A stretch of 64,000 nt of DNA from Chlorophyllum brunneum (lineage: Eukaryota; Basidiomycota; Agaricomycetes; Agaricales; Agaricaceae). Location: assembly GCA_963576785.1 (NCBI GenBank), contig OY756150.1, forward strand, positions 744,001-808,000. The letters run 5' to 3'. The translations under genes were made by a program, and so were the position numbers. Below are positions 11,422 to 24,281 of the stretch, piece by piece. Below the pieces are notes generated by a model. The model ran no database searches and had not been told where the DNA came from. It saw only the letters and a program-made list of their open reading frames with translations. Positions within the stretch are counted from its first letter, which is position 1. The number at the start of each line of letters is the position of its first letter.

Positions 11422-13730
11422 TCATGATCTAACCTCAACATGTGTCGTCCGTCTTGCAGACTCCAAGGGGGTATAATCCCGAATGTCAACACCATCCGCA
11501 ACAACCCTGGCTGCCTCCCCTTTCCCGTTTTTATAAAACACAATGTCTCCGTCATCTTCGATGAAACAGCATTGTGTGAACGTACGATAGAGCGCTCGGA
11601 ATGTGTTCTATACGTTGTTATTTTTGGTATGGAGGGAAGGATCGGGTAATCAGGATCAGTCATTTGGCGTGTGATGCGAAAGATGAAAAGGGTATGAGAC
11701 GCGGCCGCGTTGCATGTGGGATTGGAAGGTATCGACGGAGTCGGAATGAGATATCATCTCGACTCGGCGCGTTTGCGATAACAAAAACGGGGTAACGGAG
11801 ATTCTGGAAAATAAAGGGGATACTCACAGTTGAATCATAGTTGTAGTCGTCTCCGAGGACTGATTTGATGATTTGGGTCACTTGCGGTAGGTTGTCTAAG
11901 TTGCGGGAGAGAGAGGGGGGACAGGTATTAATAGGAGTGTTTGGCGATAATATTTCCGTGGGGATCATATCAAGGAGATGAGAAGGTTGTTGGTTGGGGT
12001 TTGAGTGTGTCAGATTATTTTGGCTTAAGGGTTGTTGAGAGATCAGGGTACTCACAGAAAGGAATACTAGAGTTGGTGTGATGCGCAATCTGTATATGGG
12101 GTGGACAACGGTGAATTAGCGGTTTGGGGATAGTCTTGTGAGGAAAGAACGGAAGAAGGGAGCCGTGACAGCATGCCATGTGTACCCGCATGCCCCAATT
12201 GTAAACAAAGACATGAAAGATAACCCAAAAATCAAACCATAAAAGTGTACACTTACATGATCATGAGAAACGTTGTGAAGGAAATGTCGACCAACCCAGC
12301 CGAGGAGAGGTCTGTCAACTGTTGCAAGAGCACCACGGAGAAATGTCCACTCTTTACTACGGTAGTGGGGGATAGTAGGATCGGAGTGATGGAGGTATGT
12401 GAGCATAACGATCCCTTCAACCCGATCATTAGGAAGTAAGCCGGGGTATGAATTGGTCGCCGAACAAGGGTTGGAGAAGCTTACAGTGATTAGCGAGCTA
12501 GAGGTACCGTCAGGGGCTGAGTGGGTGGGGCGAAGAAAGCCGTACTTACAAGATAGGGCACGGTATACAAGCAGACGAAGGTAGCAAGGCCGACTTGCTT
12601 GTAGAAAGCACCGAGGAGACAAGCCATGACGCAAAGTCCGATATCTGAGATGATTATTCCGCGTCGCTCGTGTGGCTTGAACAGTGGCGATGATGGGTTG
12701 AGATGCTATAGATTGCGGGGCTATCAGTCGTGAAGTAACAGAAGCCGAGGGACGAATGTTTGCCGCACGTTTGTGCCAGGAGGGTACATAGAAGATCCCA
12801 TAGAATTGCGTAGTAGATAGGATTGCATTCCGAGCAGTTGCATCAGCACCATTCTCCCGAGCGTGAAAAGTGGCATCTCTTCAAAGATCTCTTCGTAATC
12901 CATCGTGCGTGCTTTCCCCTTCGGCGGTAGTTTGTAGTCCGATCGCGTCCGGGGAACATAGTTCTCATCGCGCTCCATGGACATCGTTGCTTTCTGTCAA
13001 ATTGTCAGAGAATCATGATTTAGCTTCGTTGGAACTGGGACCAGGGCGAGACCTGACGAGACCCTGTGTTTGAGGTCTGAGCAGTTGGCCGAACTGCCAG
13101 GTTGTACAAGAGCTACCCTGGCTGCATTTACGAGAAGGTGAAGGTAGACTCACGTGGTGGGCATGATGTGTTGAACGCCATGAGAAATAGGGGATGAGAA
13201 GGAACTGTGCGCACTGTCAGCGCCGTCATAGACTGACCCTGGATCCAGTTACCGTGTGCAGAGTGAAGCCAAAAAACGTGTTGATCCAAGAATAGTTAGA
13301 TAATGTCCCATGTCCCGCTTCATGCCCTAAACACCATAGGCTGGCGAAGGCGATGCCTTGCCAGTAGAAATAGAGACTCCAAGCAATGCACTTGGTTACA
13401 GTGACCAGTGCTTGCTGAGCGCTCTGGCTTAGAGGACCTGTTGACACAAGCGATGCAACAGCGGCGACATATCCATCGATCCTCGTCGCCAAGCTATAGA
13501 GTACGGCGGTGCAGAGGATATCGCGGCAGAAATAATAGCAGCCTTTCCAGGTAGATTTCACGTAGAGATGCTTGGGGATGGCGGAGCGGATGTCCACGAC
13601 AGTTGTCTGGGAACGCGGATTAGCGGACGACGTAGGAGAAGGGCGGAAAGCTCACTTTCGGAGGGCGAAAGGGAGTGCGTTTTCTTTTTTCGTACTCGAC
13701 CGAATCCTTGAATAATGAAAAGAAAGACAT
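11422..13730 (-). CDS. FAD2: Delta-12 fatty acid desaturase, paralogue 1
   Basis: This ER membrane di-iron enzyme introduces the 12,13 double bond, converting oleate to linoleate. Start ATG 13730 gives MSFFSLFKDSVEYEKRKRTP, then across an intron TTVVDIRSAIPKHLYVKSTW, the conserved amphipathic entry. The histidine boxes are HEAGH (in GHEAGHGTLSNYSW), HHAHH (in WRSTHHAHH, followed after an intron by KATMSMERDENYVP) and HDHIAHH (split by an intron, followed by TNSSIPFYNLPQVT). Other family blocks are YLHHSDPTIPHYRSKEWTFLRGA and, at the C-terminus, DDGDIVFYKNGKG. At least seven introns interrupt the gene. It differs from paralogue 2 in box 1 (Ala for Cys in HECGH). The neighbour at 15494 is a divergent paralogue, so this is an old duplication. 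All His ligands are present. Confidence 0.92.
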
Positions 13731-13804
13731 GGTATGAGAGGGCACCGGTACTCAGGACGCAGGCACAGCAGGCGGACGAGCAGGAACCACTGGACGTCAT
13801 GAAA

Positions 13805-13812
13805 CTTATATA
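13805..13812 (-). promoter_or_regulatory. TATA box for desaturase 1
   Basis: The minus strand reads GACGTATATAAGTTTC, with TATATAAG 75-82 nt upstream of the ATG at 13730. Confidence 0.45.
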
Positions 13813-15448
13813 CGTCAGACAGCGATATTTCGGTGAACATATTTCTGTGAGAAGGCAGATCTGGAGCAAGGGGGGGGGAGAGATCCGAAGTTATGGGTAT
13901 TAGAAGGTGATTTCTGGAGAGGATGCGGTAATGATTGCCTTGCGGGTTTGCGAGGGTTGTCAACGTCGCTGTTATGGATGATGGAGATTCAGATGTCCCA
14001 ATGTTAAGTTGGTTCCTGTATTCCCGGACATCCTCAGATTGACCCCCAGACCCCGGGAACCCTTGTCTGGGGTAAGCACTCCCTCAAACTTTCGCCGAGT
14101 CGGTTGTTTGCGCTTGCACAACCTTTTTGATTTTGAAGCCGTCGGTGGTAACTATCAGCCGACCCGGTCACTTTCCTCACAATACATCCTAGCTGGCTAA
14201 CATTTAAACTCACCGCGATGCTGATCCGCCACTCATTATTCTGCCGTACATAGCATAAGGAACCATAGTTGGCTTGACAATCAAATCGGGATATGGTCGA
14301 CCAGTCACAGCTCGCAGCACGAAACCAGACCCAACCAAACTCACCATGGTGTCACAGAAACCGGCTTTCTGCCCCCTTCGACACGCTCCACAATTCAGGG
14401 GGCCGCCAGTAGGACATGACTTCGAGAAGAAGTGGCACTCGAGACTTTGCCGTCCGATGAAAACGACATTCCCTCGCTTGCTGGATTTGCAGACCCATTC
14501 TCCCGCTGAAACTTTCTCGGAAAGGCTGTCAGCTAGAGTATTGATATGGCTAGCGTGGGTACCATAGAGAATCAAGCTTACAGCCTCAAACTCATCGATC
14601 GCACCTTGTTCTAGACTCGCCGCTTTGTGGTCATCCGGGTTCGAAATTTCCTCTCAAAGGTTCGCGAGCATGCAGCTATGAGGTCCCGCTTTCGTCGTAC
14701 TTCAACCCAGCATGTGAACAGCGGGGAGGAAGCGCCGATCCCGGAGGGCAGGGAACTGCCCTCGAAAGTCGAAGCTTCGATGTGTTATGTACATTGGCAT
14801 CTCCACGCTTCCTCTCGCCTCAGAGACTTCCTGTCAAAAATTCAACGGACTCTTCATCTGCGCGTTCACGTCGATCTCGTCTTTCCGTTTACAGAAAACA
14901 CGTGCTTCGACGGCGTCTCTCTTCCTGTCATTTTATCATTCTTGTCGCGGCGAACTCATCGTAATTTGCTGACTCTTGTTCGTTTCAAGTCTGCTCTCGG
15001 GTTGGAACCCTGTGCCATGGAAATATGAGTAAGCTTCTTCCTCGGCTCATCAATTGCGTCGATTAGCGTCACACAATCGTCACCGCTCCTTGGCCTCTTG
15101 GCTCCTTGGACGGCTATGGCAGCAATGAATTGGTGGCATGAGCCGTTGACTGTGCCTTACCTTTCGCGAACCTGCAATGGATAGTTTGATAGTCACTATT
15201 TTAGAAGGTGGCCGGGGTCTTGACCCTCACTCCAACTTCCAAACTATACACACACTCACACTACGACTCTGTTACACGGTATCTCCATTCATCCTAGGAA
15301 CGGCTTAACACCTAATCTCTCTTGGTGATACGCATAAACTTCCGGCTATGTTTATACTCCCATTGATGGGTTCAACACAAGGAATACCCAAGCGGGCGTA
15401 ATCATCGCATTAGATCTTAGTAAGATCGCTGGCGGTTTTCCCGAGTGC
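13813..15448. other. Large divergent spacer between two desaturase genes
   Basis: About 1.6 kb with no recognised gene. It is GC-balanced and carries CT-rich stretches. A minus-strand Cys-rich frame at 14210-14575 lacks an ATG. The length is unusual for this compact region and fits a shared regulatory region, but no operator-like repeat was recognised. Confidence 0.5.
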
Positions 15449-15456
15449 ATAAATAT
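15449..15456 (+). promoter_or_regulatory. TATA-like box for desaturase 2
   Basis: The sequence GCATAAATATGCG lies about 40 nt before the ATG at 15494. It is an ATAAATAT-type core element within a short near-palindrome (gcATAAATATgc). Confidence 0.4.
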
Positions 15457-15493
15457 GCGTTTGCAGCCTGGATGTCATCAACAGTTCTCTCTC

Positions 15494-17311
15494 ATGTCTC
15501 GACCCCGGACCAAGTATAGCGAAAGCGACCTTCCTATCTTTATTCCCATTCAATGGTGCGTCAACCTGCTGTCTGGAAAGCAACGAACTTATGTCTGAGA
15601 CATAGGACGCTGAAAGAAATTCGTGCTGCTATCCCTGCAAAGTATTTTGTGCGAGATACGCGTAAAGGATTTTATTACCTTGCTCGTGACTTTCTACTCG
15701 CAGCTGCAGCATGGTCTCTGGCGCTCCGCATAGACCCGTTATTCAGGGATCCGAAAACGATCAGAAGCCTCACCCCCTTTCTCTCTGAAGTTGCTCGATG
15801 GGGTGCTTGGTGCATCTAGTAGGTCACACACCCCCATGGTCCTGTCGGTCTTATCCTGATTCTGATTATTCTTTTTGAGCTGGTGGTTTCAGGGGCTCAT
15901 TTTCACGGGCATTTGGGTCATTGGACACGAGGTAATACAATGAATTTCCCGCAATATCCAAATGAATGGCCTGATGGGTTCTCACTTCAAGTGTGGACAT
16001 GGCGCTTTTTCCGATCACAGACTTGTCAACGACTTTATCGGTTTTGTAGGCCCCCGACGCTTGAAACTCAGATAAACCGCCACTGACTTTGATTGATGTT
16101 CTATCATTAGTTGACACATACTTGCCTGTGGACTCCATATTTTAGCTGGAAAATTTCCCACCACCGTCATCACAGCAACCATGCTTCCATGGAGAGGGAC
16201 GAGGTCTATGTACCCAAAACACGTTCTGATCTTGGCCTTCCGAAAGAAGGTGATCCCACGCTTGACTATGAAGAGGTTTTTGGCGATACACCCATCTATA
16301 CGCTATTTATGTTGATCCGACAACAAGTCTTGGCTTTCCCTGCTTACCTTCGTGAGCGAATCTATCCCTAGCTTTCCCTTGCCTTGTCACTGACTAGGAT
16401 CCATTCCTGGGTGCTTCTGTAGTTTTCAATGTGTCGGGACAGAGAACATATCCCAAATGGACCAATCATTTTGATCGTAAGTTCAGGATTCGCAAGATAA
16501 TTTTGATCACCATGAGATTGATCTTCGCCACACCGACTTCTGTGATAGCGAACTCCATTCTATTTACGCCTGCACAACGAAATGCCGTTTTGGTCTCCAA
16601 TGCTGGCATTGCCTTCATGGTCTCGGCGGTCTGGTACGCGAGTAGGATCCTTGGTTGTGGGACTGTGATAAAGTACTATGGCATTCCATGGTTGTTCGTT
16701 TCCCACTGGTGTAAGCATCAGTCCTCGTTTCCAAAAAAATTGTCGTGTTGCTCAAGCTTTTCGCATCCAGTCATTATGATCACATATCTTCATCATACTG
16801 ACCCTATAATGCCACATTACCGCGGAAGGGAGTGGAACTTTCAGCGCGGCGCTGCTGCTACTGTAGATAGGCCAATCCTTGGTTGGCAAGGGAGGTTTTT
16901 CCTGCACGACGTTGCACATTTTCATGTGATCCATCATGTAGGTGTATTTTCTCATTAGACATCAAAATGTTATGTGTAGCTAATGATCGGTTTCTTTTCA
17001 ATATCCTCATATGCCAGTTTTTCCCGAAGATGCCGTTCTATCACACCCCTGAGGCGACACAGTACCTGAAGGCATTCCTTGGAAATCACTACGTAACTGA
17101 TGGTACTCCAGCATTCAAGGCGTTGTGGCGCAACTACAATTTTTGCCAGTTTGTTGAGGACGAAGGTCGGTACCTATGTTATCTCCGGCTAACAATGTGG
17201 TGCTGATGTTTGTGACGCAAATCCCTGACAGGCGATATACTTTTTTATCGCAATCGCCAAGGTCACGCTGTCCGCAGGCCTGCGATCAAGAAGGAAGCAC
17301 AGGATCAATAA
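15494..17311 (+). CDS. FAD2: Delta-12 fatty acid desaturase, paralogue 2
   Basis: Same membrane di-iron desaturase family as 11422-13730. Start ATG 15494 gives [20 protein letters not shown]; splicing then gives [15 protein letters not shown], the family entry motif. The histidine boxes are HECGH (completed across an intron, followed by [15 protein letters not shown]), HHRHH (in [20 protein letters not shown]) and HFHVIHH, followed after an intron by [18 protein letters not shown]. Other blocks are [38 protein letters not shown] and the C-terminal [16 protein letters not shown]. All ligands are present and all introns keep the frame, ending at TAA 17309-17311. HFHV replaces the HDHV seen in paralogue 1. 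The protein may have the same delta-12 activity or a shifted specificity; this cannot be told from sequence. Confidence 0.92.
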
Positions 17312-17698
17312 TAAAAGGAGGAGAAAAAACGCCCACTTGGCATGACTTTTTAAAGGTATCTGCGGAACTATCAATGAGGGCTTGGAGTTCTGGCGCTCGT
17401 TTTGCTTGCGATATGTGGAACTAATGGAGATTAATGATCCGTCCTGGACGTGGTTGTACATTACTTGGATACATTACAATCAATCTTGACAGCATCTTGC
17501 CACGTCATTCGACATTGAGGCCAGCACAGAGTTGTTTTGCTATGTTCGCTTGGCTCGAAGGTCTACTCCAGGTACCATGTGGCTCCGGTCCGAGATGCGT
17601 GGGATTAAATAAGCGTAAATATGGTGATTAGATTTTGCGATTCCCCAATACTGGCAGTCACCAGCACTACTGTTAAATTGACATTTCCTCCTTTTTAG
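17312..17698. other. Spacer between desaturase 2 and DUS3
   Basis: Holds the 3' flank of the desaturase and the promoter of DUS3. Short open frames here have no family support. Confidence 0.5.
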
Positions 17699-20500
17699 AT
17701 GGCCGCGACAGTGGTTACGGCGGCTCTTTTTCCAGCTGCGGATAATGTTAAGTGCCCACCTGGCACTGCGCCTGTCAAAGCAGAGTAATTCTCGTCGCAA
17801 TTTACACTGGATGATACTGACGATTCTTTCTTCCGGGTTTGGCTATTTAGGTATCTGATCTCGTATACGGCGCAAGGGCTTCCTGATGATGACGATGCGG
17901 CAGAGGGGAATACGAATACCATTCGCGGGGGAGGGAAGACGGGCGGTCAGGATGGCCACCAGGGGGGCCCAGGGCCCCAAAGGAGACATATGACGAAGGA
18001 AGAGAAGAAGGCCACGCGAGGCGCCAACAAAGGTCGGAGGTTTGCAAAGACTAGAGACGAAGTGGATTTGTGCTGGAAAGTAGCTAATGGCTCCGAATGC
18101 GAGCATGGGGAGTGAGTTTACCTATATCTGTCAGCTGTGATGAAATCTCTGTTGAACTGCTGAATGATCCTCACTGGCTTTACAGGAAGTGCAAGTTTTC
18201 TCATGACATATATGCCTATCTGGTCGCAAAAGTACACGACCTGCGGGTGCCCGATACTTTGGAGATATCAGACTCTACTCCTTTTATAGTAACAGACCGA
18301 CCTGTTGGTACACGACATCCAGACCACTCTTCACTGGATCTCGGTACTACTTGTCCTGTCTTTGCTGAGTCAGGTGAATGCAGGTATGTTCGGCTGTTGC
18401 TAGATGTCAATGACATGTCGCTAACCTTGTTTTAAGGTATGGTTTCAAGTGCAGATTCTTGGGAGCACATGTGCGCACGGACGAAGCAGGACATATCTCG
18501 TTGGTCGGTGATGAAGACAAGAAGGCAAGAGCTGCTCTCACTGCAAACGAACTGAACTTCCTAAGTGGCAACGTGCGAAATGCGCTGCGAACGAAAAAGG
18601 TCAGATCATGGAATCTCCTATACCTTGGGCGTCGCTGAGATGGGCTGTAGTATCCGATTCCCGTCGCCACAGCTTACCTTGAAGAATTGAAAGGAAGCGA
18701 GGACAAAGGAGACAAATCTGCTCCTGTTCCCAATGGAAACTCTGTCATCGTGGCGGAGCCTGAGCAGGACCTAGAGGCCATGCTGTCCCCACCAGAACTA
18801 CCAGAATACCCGATTTCAGGAGCAGATGAGATCATTCAGAAGCGAACTGGAGACTCCATTCAGGCTGTTGACAATACTGACGCCCCTATCCGGTTCCGCG
18901 AGAAGAGGCTCTATTGGACAGGCAAAACATGTCGGTGGAACTATTTTATATCCCTTGTCGTGGTATGCTAAACTTCACTATTATCTATAGATCTTGCCCC
19001 TCTGACGACTGTTGGAAACCTCGTATGTCAAATTAGGCTTCAACTAGATAGTGAAACTCACAGGCAACCTGCATAGCCATTCCGTCGACTCTGTGTGTCC
19101 CTCGGGGCCGATATTACCTGTGGCGAGAGTGAGGTTCCCGCCTACATCAACGTATTTTCATATAACGAGTGACCGTTTCAGTGGGGCTGGCCAACTCCTT
19201 CTTGGCTGGATCGAAAGAAGAATGGTCATTAGTCCGTCGGCACCCCTCGGAGAAGATATTCGGTGTACAAATTGCAGGAAACAAGCCCGCTAATTTGGTC
19301 GCCACCGCCGAGGTTATAGCCAAGGAGCTGGCGGGAGGCATAGATTTTGTCGACGTGAATTGTGGATGCCCCATCGATCTCGTGTTCAGACAAGGGAGCG
19401 GATCTGCGCGTATGTCCTTCGCTCACACTGCTGATCCTGTGATTGATTAACGGATGGGATATGAACGCCGTAGTCATTGATGCCCCTGGCAAGCTGGGCA
19501 GAATTCTTGTTGGAATGAACAGAGCGCTAGGAGATATTCCGGTTACTGTCAAGCTGAGAACAGGTGTCAGAGAGGGGAAAAATACTGCTCATAAACTGAT
19601 GCCTCGGGTTGCAACGGAGTGGGGTGCATCTTGTTTGACCGTGAGCTTTACGATATATTTTTGGTAGAGTTGTGGCTGACTGCTTGTAGTTACATGGTAG
19701 AACCCGGCAGCAACGATATACTCGTCTAGCGGACTGGGATTATATTCGACAATGCGTCGAAGCCGTCCGCACATGCGAGGAAAAAGAGGATCGTAAGTTG
19801 AAACTTAGTGGCAATGGTCTTACCATGGCTCATGATCATCTCAGTCCCTCCTGTGCCAATTTTCGGAAATGGGGACTGCTTCTCGGCTTATGATTACTAT
19901 AGTAGCTTGGAACAAAGCAAAGCGGACGGTATCATGGTGGGACGAGGAGCCCTCATCAAACCTTGGATCTTTACCGAAATCAAAGAGCGGCGAGAGTGGG
20001 ACATCAGTGCTCGGGAACGGTTAGATCTTATCCGAGACGTGAGTGGATTAATATTCGAAATCGGAATTCTTATTCACGCGATGACCAGTATGCGAACTAT
20101 GGCCTCAAGTATGCTTCTTGATCTTATATACTATTTCTTGTCTGACCTCGTGCAGTCACTTCGGCTCTGATACTGCCGGCTTAAACACGACAAGGCGGTA
20201 CTTGTGCGAAGCGTTGTCGTTCCAGTATCGATACGTCCCCATTGGGCTTTTGGAGCAGTTGCCTGGGCGAATTAACGACCGAGCCCCGGCTTTCCGTGGC
20301 CGTACTGACCTTGGTGAGTTTATTGATAACCTAAATGAATACAATGCTGAAGGCTAATGACGCACGCCGAAGAAACCCTCCTTTCGAGCGGGGATAGTCG
20401 AGACTGGATCAAGATTTCAGAGATGTTTCTGGGCCCTGCCCCTGAGTCTTGGGCGTTCGTGCCAAAGCATAAAAGTAATTCATATGAGACCCAAGGTTAA
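17699..20500 (+). CDS. DUS3: tRNA-dihydrouridine(47) synthase, DUS3 type
   Basis: This FMN enzyme reduces uridine 47 in the variable loop of tRNAs and also modifies some mRNAs. Start ATG 17699 gives [20 protein letters not shown], then across an intron [10 protein letters not shown]. An acidic, Gly/Arg-rich segment precedes two CCCH zinc fingers, C-x8-C-x5-C-x3-H starting [10 protein letters not shown] and C-x8-C-x5-C-x4-H starting [10 protein letters not shown], as in DUS3. The catalytic TIM barrel begins at [18 protein letters not shown], with CGEMGLATSF and [10 protein letters not shown]. The catalytic-Cys segment [20 protein letters not shown] continues as LIDAPGKL across an intron. Phosphate-binding blocks are [26 protein letters not shown] and [16 protein letters not shown]. 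The C-terminus ends near [16 protein letters not shown]. All key motifs are present and at least nine introns are needed. Confidence 0.92.
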
Positions 20501-20674
20501 AATTCTGAAGTCTATAGTTGTAATATACCCGTAATTGTATCAGTAGGGTCCGCCAGGTCGTCGGTGGTGCTGGTACTTATGTGACTGGGTCACCATTGTC
20601 ACGGCAATATTGCATCAGAGTGGGTGTCCACTGCATTCTATCTTCTGTCATCTTCATCTTAGCAGAGCGAAGTC

Positions 20675-23196
20675 ATGCAAGCAGTACCTTACATACCTCC
20701 GGAGACCAAGGAAGAAGCTCAGCAGGTCAACCTACTACTTGAAATGATGGGCGACTACGTCAACAGAACGGAGGCCTTGCGTGTTTACCGCAAACACAAG
20801 GGTAATGTGGAGAGAGCGGGAGATGCAATCCTATCCGGAGACAGGGGCGAAGATTATAATTGGGATGACACACAATCATCAGCACCACCGGGCTACTCGC
20901 AGGCCGTACAGCAGATTGGGCCACAACCCCTCAAACCGTCGACTACAGTTATTGATCTTACAGGCTCAGAGGATGAACTCCAACGAGCCATGGCCCTGTC
21001 CCTGGAGAGTGAACCTCAATTTGGGCCAAGTAACCGTCCCCCAGATGCGAATTGGGCAATGGTACCTACCAATGTGTGTAATTATGTGCTGTGTTATACT
21101 CTCCGGGGGCTCACTTCAAGCAAAAACTAGCAACTTGGGGATAATCCTGCCATTTCAAATGAAGAAAAGTCTTACAATGACGCGATCCAGGCGAGTCTGG
21201 AAGATTTTGTATCCACGAATGAATCGGATTTCTTCCCGATCAATGACACTGTCCGTGAAGGTGGAAGGTCCGTTGGTAACCAGTGCTCTTTCTACCCTAC
21301 TGATTTAGCCTACCCTACGCCATTTACTGGGTATTCAGACCTGTGGCGCTGAGATCTGATAATCCTCCACTGGCCTATGCGGCATTAGTACGTCCACGGC
21401 TTGTGGTGTGTTGGTCCTGATTCGAGTCTTCACCAGTTCATCCAAGCCTTGTTTTTTGTTCCACAAGTTCGGGAACGTGTGGCGAGCATAGAGCTGCCTG
21501 TCATTCCTCACAACCTCCCGCGGGATTGCCCAGGCATGTCAGGATCTGTTAGCCACCGTAACCTCTAACGTTTACGTCGTAGATAGAGCAATATGGAACC
21601 TGATGGAAGTCTTCGTCAATTTGGACCTAGCTCAGCTTGCTGCTATCGTAGACTCTGAGGTTTTACCGTCCCTCATGGCACAACCTTTGGCCGATTATAG
21701 TCCGGTTGGCGATGCTACAGCTGGTACGCCCCCTCTTATTCACATATGCGAGACCGTCATTCTTCTCTACATGGTAGATTTCCTCAAGGTAGTTGCGGAC
21801 GTTATTGAGAACCACTTGAGGCTTCAGTCTGGTGACGAATCGTACGAGTTTTCTTGTCTTGGCAACACTCCCTCTAATTTGTTATTATAGGCCTCGTTTA
21901 TTCAATTTCACACATGGACACATTGAATTGCACCGTCGTATACCAAGACAAACTCGGAGGTCTCCCGGCGACAGTCATGTTGTCTTGGTTGAATTTGGCA
22001 GCGAAACGACACCATATACCGACCTCATCTCCTGCCTGTCTGGTACTCTTTCATCCTGGACAGAAACAGGGTCCGCGCACGATGTTATCATCGAACCTTC
22101 TGACGTTTTCTGTTTCCATCTCAGACGTGCAGCAAACCAGGCCGGAAGATACACTTCGGAGCTGTTCACCTTCCCAAAGTACATATACCTGGACCAATTC
22201 TTGTTGGCAAACCTAGAATTAGCTAATCAGACCCGGATTGCGGAGCGGAAGCTGCTAGACGAGATATCGGAACTGACGAGGATGAAGGACGGCTTGACTC
22301 AACATAATGTAGGCAGGTCCTCTTCAGTGGCGCTTGACCTGATCTAATGAATCGAGCAGAACAGAGACATCATCGAGGACCTTGAGGGGACACTATTTTA
22401 TTATGAGAATGTCGCACAGCCAGAGGATGATCTGGAACGGGCAGAAGTCTTGCAAAAGACGAAGGCGAAACTCCGGGGGGTTATTGCTAGCATATCACGG
22501 AAAGTTGAAGGCAAGTCGTGTTAGCTAGTGCGAAAGCGTCCTACCTGATCCTGCCCTACAGCAATTGATTACAAGATCGAAAAGCTCCAAACGGAAGTGA
22601 CTAACGTCTACAATATACCGGAACTTCAACAGCATCGAGTGAGCACTTCCTATTCTTACTGTCTTCCGTTCTCATGCGCGTGCAGTATGATCTACGTGCT
22701 GTACTCATGCACACGGGCCTTCCTGGCCGAAAGCACAAATACTCGTATGTTCAGGACAATCAGGGAACGTGGTGGAAGACCGTAGATTACGCCGTGACTG
22801 AAGTCAGCTGTTACCCTTCTTTCTGGATGACTCAGACTCTGATAGCAATTCAGGTTCCAGAAGAGATTGTATTTTCTGATCCAGCGGGCCTACACTTGGG
22901 GGCCGGTCCGTACATGTTGATTTATAGTCGTCACATCGAAAGCGAGACCCTTTCAATGCCCCAGTGGCCCCGAATCTTTACTGTGAGTAGATATTGTGAA
23001 CTGCTAGATCCGTAGCTAATTCGGCACCCCTATCATGAAGGAGAGTGTGGAGAAACACAATAAGACATTCCTTTCATGCCTTCCTCCAGAGGTAGCAGCC
23101 AAGGCTAGGGTGGCTTTAACAGATTCTCCTCCGCCACCCCCATCGTCTTCACCAGCATCATCACCACCGCCTGTCCGACAGCCTAGGTCAGACTGA
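20675..23196 (+). CDS. UIM-containing USP25/28-UBP2-like protein, probable pseudo-deubiquitinase
   Basis: The N-terminus looks UBA-like (VNLLLEMMGDYVNRTEALRV). Ubiquitin-interacting-motif-like helices follow: EDELQRAMALSLES and YNDAIQASLED. The middle resembles a ubiquitin-specific protease domain of the USP25/28 and yeast Ubp2 group, with a long coiled-coil insert (LLDEISELTRMKDGL, DDLERAEVLQKTKAKL). Its end has the His-box region (YDLRAVLMHTG, KHKYSYVQDNQGTWW, VTEV, MLIYSR). The Cys box should read GNTCW-(x4)-IQSLF, but after splicing (intron 21388-21436) it reads PPLAY-(x3)-FIQALF. Ala (codon 21373-21375) therefore sits where the nucleophile belongs. A Pro/Ser-rich tail follows. This suggests a catalytically dead ubiquitin-binding scaffold. 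A Cys displaced into an unrecognised exon cannot be excluded. Confidence 0.72.
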
Positions 23197-24281
23197 GGGC
23201 TGAGTATGACGCTTGTCAAGTGTAGATCACATACGTAGCTGGGAGGATATGTACGACAGACACCTAGAAGACAAAACTCCTGGGTTATTTCCAACCTATT
23301 TTGCAAGCATCTTCAAAAACTCTATGTGCATTCCTTTTCGTCCTCATAGCTAGACTACATGTACCACGCTGCTCGAACTAAACCCTTGGCCCTCGCTCGG
23401 CCCAGTGATTTACAATCCCAGTGGCCAATACACTCTGAGCACTCGCTTTCCCACTGTTGTTTCGCACTAGATCTCCCCATCCCCGCTGTCTCTTCTGCAC
23501 CCTAGTTTGTTCCTTCACTGACTGCCAACCAAGCCATTGAACTGGTACATATATATCTTTTTGGGGTGTGTTTGGCTTACTTCTGTGGGCTGGTGGTAAT
23601 GTTTTCATCTCAGATAGTGCTTAGATGTTACCTAAATAACTCCCATATTTTTTGTTTTGCTTGTGTACCCTAGGTTTGACCAGGAAGCCTTTAAAGAGGT
23701 AATGTTTGTGAAGGACTTACCACCGGTGTGGATGTCGATGGCGACATTCGATGCAACGTCAGGGCGTATCTCATACACCACGACATGGAGTTCTTTGTGT
23801 TAGAGGATATCGATGTGGCCATGCCTGGACAGTAGGTGATTGCAATTCAAATTGATGGACCTTTTCCGGCCTCCAACGTCGGCGTCGAGCGGTAATAGTT
23901 TCCCTGTCAGCCTCGAACGACGCCCGGCTCGGGGGGCTGAAGCAACTGGCTTGTTCCACAAGAGGACCAATCCATGCCGTTAGCCGCGTGGTTCGTTGTC
24001 GGGCCCATTATCCGATGGTTCGTCCACTAGACCCCGACTCTTTACTCCGTCCGCGTGTTTCAATTCAGGATGGATATCGGGATTCGGAGATGTTTTTTAT
24101 AATGCTTTGTTGTTGTGTTACATTCGATGATTGTAATAATGCTGTCTACACAATGCCCAATGGGATACAATACACATGCAGTTTTAACTACGTCTAAGAT
24201 TTTTATCCGGCCGCTGGCATCAAGCTACAGACACAGCCTTGCGGCGTTGGGGCCGCTAGGCGCCCTATCCCTTTGCTACCG
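23197..24281. other. Intergenic region with one weak small ORF
   Basis: About 1.1 kb between a rightward and a leftward gene, so it is mostly 3' flank. A minus-strand frame at 23378-23608 starts with ATG and gives 76 basic residues (MKTLPPAHRSKPNTPQKD...). It has no recognised family, signal or membrane segment. It could be a small gene but is reported here as unproven. Confidence 0.4.

Noticed and set aside
14210..14575. Cys-rich 121-codon frame on the minus strand between the desaturases
   Set aside because: It begins at TTG, has no nearby ATG until late, no splice evidence and no family resemblance.
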